A stretch of 64,000 nt of DNA. Source: Hyphomicrobium sp. GTDB taxonomy: Bacteria > Pseudomonadota > Alphaproteobacteria > Rhizobiales > Hyphomicrobiaceae. Both the position numbers and the translations under genes were made by a program. Every line of letters starts with the position of its first letter. The first letter of the stretch is position 1. The notes under the pieces are model-generated. The model worked only from the letters and a program-made list of their open reading frames with translations. It did no database searches and had not been told where the DNA came from. This document shows positions 63,527 to 64,000 of this stretch, piece after piece. The stretch lies in contig PERL01000001.1 of NCBI GenBank assembly GCA_002928735.1, positions 310,001-374,000 of the forward strand, read 5' to 3'.

Positions 63527-64000
63527 CTATGAGGGCTGCTGCTTCTTGAGCCAGGCGACAGCCTCAGACGCCTTGGCAGCTGCGGTGAAGATCGCCTTGG
63601 GATCATCCTTGAGGAGCTGAAGCCAGTTGGCGATGTACTGCGCGTGATCGGCACGGATGTCCTGCGTGATGCCAAGTTCGGCGCACAGGAAGGCTGAGCC
63701 GATTTCGGCAACTAGCTCTTCAGCGGCATAGGCGTCTTTTTTGAAGCGCGCGGTGAAATCCCGGTCACAGCGAGACGTGTGGCCGGTCGCGTGCGTGGCC
63801 TCGTGCAGCAGCACGGCGTAATAGGCCTCATCGCGGGTCATGGTGTCCGTGCCGGTGAACAGGCCTTCATCGGGCATCGTGATGGTATCCGTCGCCGGGC
63901 GGTAGAAAGCGCGCTCGCCGCCGTGGATGACCGGAATGCCGGTATGCGCCATGAAACGGTCAGCAGCTTCGATACGGGCGATGGGCCCAAGCGGCTCCGG
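63527..64000 (-). CDS. ArdC-like antirestriction protein, N-terminal part outside window
   Basis: The frame is open to the right edge, so the start lies beyond 64000. The visible 157 residues are the zincin metallopeptidase half of ArdC/DUF1738-type proteins: RDEAYYAVLLHEATHATGH with the HExxH zinc site, then AAEELVAEIGSAFLCAELGI with the third ligand Glu, and a WLQLLKDDPKAIFTAAAKAS end. ArdC-type proteins protect entering plasmid DNA from restriction. The ssDNA-binding front half would be outside the window. Met at 63952 is internal. Confidence 0.88.
   Translation of the reverse strand, partial: PEPLGPIARIEAADRFMAHTGIPVIHGGERAFYRPATDTITMPDEGLFTGTDTMTRDEAYYAVLLHEATHATGHTSRCDRDFTARFKKDAYAAEELVAEIGSAFLCAELGITQDIRADHAQYIANWLQLLKDDPKAIFTAAAKASEAVAWLKKQQPS

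Overview
The window looks alphaproteobacterial: GC-rich DNA, a BcsS-type cellulose-synthesis protein, HAE1-type RND and DevBCA-like ABC exporters, a DUF2147 protein and an initiator tRNA. The genus cannot be fixed from sequence alone.

Left part (1 to about 21.6 kb): ordinary chromosome. It holds the end of a bcsS-like gene, small secreted and membrane proteins, an ECF sigma factor followed by a membrane-anchored VWA protein, a TetR-controlled RND efflux operon with a visible double operator, a DUF533 protein, a three-gene ABC exporter operon, a DUF2147 protein, an alpha/beta hydrolase, a large exported membrane protein, and a fused pabB-pabC folate gene. It ends at tRNA-fMet (21555-21631).

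Right part (about 21.6 kb to beyond 64 kb): an integrative mobilizable or conjugative element at the 3' half of tRNA-fMet. A large serine recombinase gene reads into the tRNA from the opposite strand, so its last 15 or so codons lie in tRNA DNA. The far side carries transfer genes: a VirD4/TraG-like coupling ATPase, MobA-like relaxase, MobC-like protein, small membrane proteins and an ArdC-like antirestriction protein cut by the window end. No T4SS channel genes are seen, and the other att site is not in the window.

Between these lies dense anti-phage cargo. (1) A two-gene Druantia type III-like system (DruH, DruE), visibly more AT-rich than its neighbours. (2) A tightly overlapping leftward operon: half-HsdS, HsdM, RhuM, HsdS, KwaA, KwaB, HsdR and an M48-like peptidase. 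This is a complete Kiwa pair nested inside a type I restriction-modification operon, headed by a RecB-like nuclease/RNase H-like/SF1 helicase fusion. (3) A divergent pair made of a TPR-CHAT caspase-like protease and an ankyrin-repeat protein, the best candidate here for an undescribed system. (4) A small operon with an orphan DNA methyltransferase.

A broken gene with one in-frame amber codon (47516-48064) lies behind the ankyrin gene. No CRISPR array, rRNA or intact insertion sequence was seen. All assignments rest on reading motifs and family resemblance; no database search was run.
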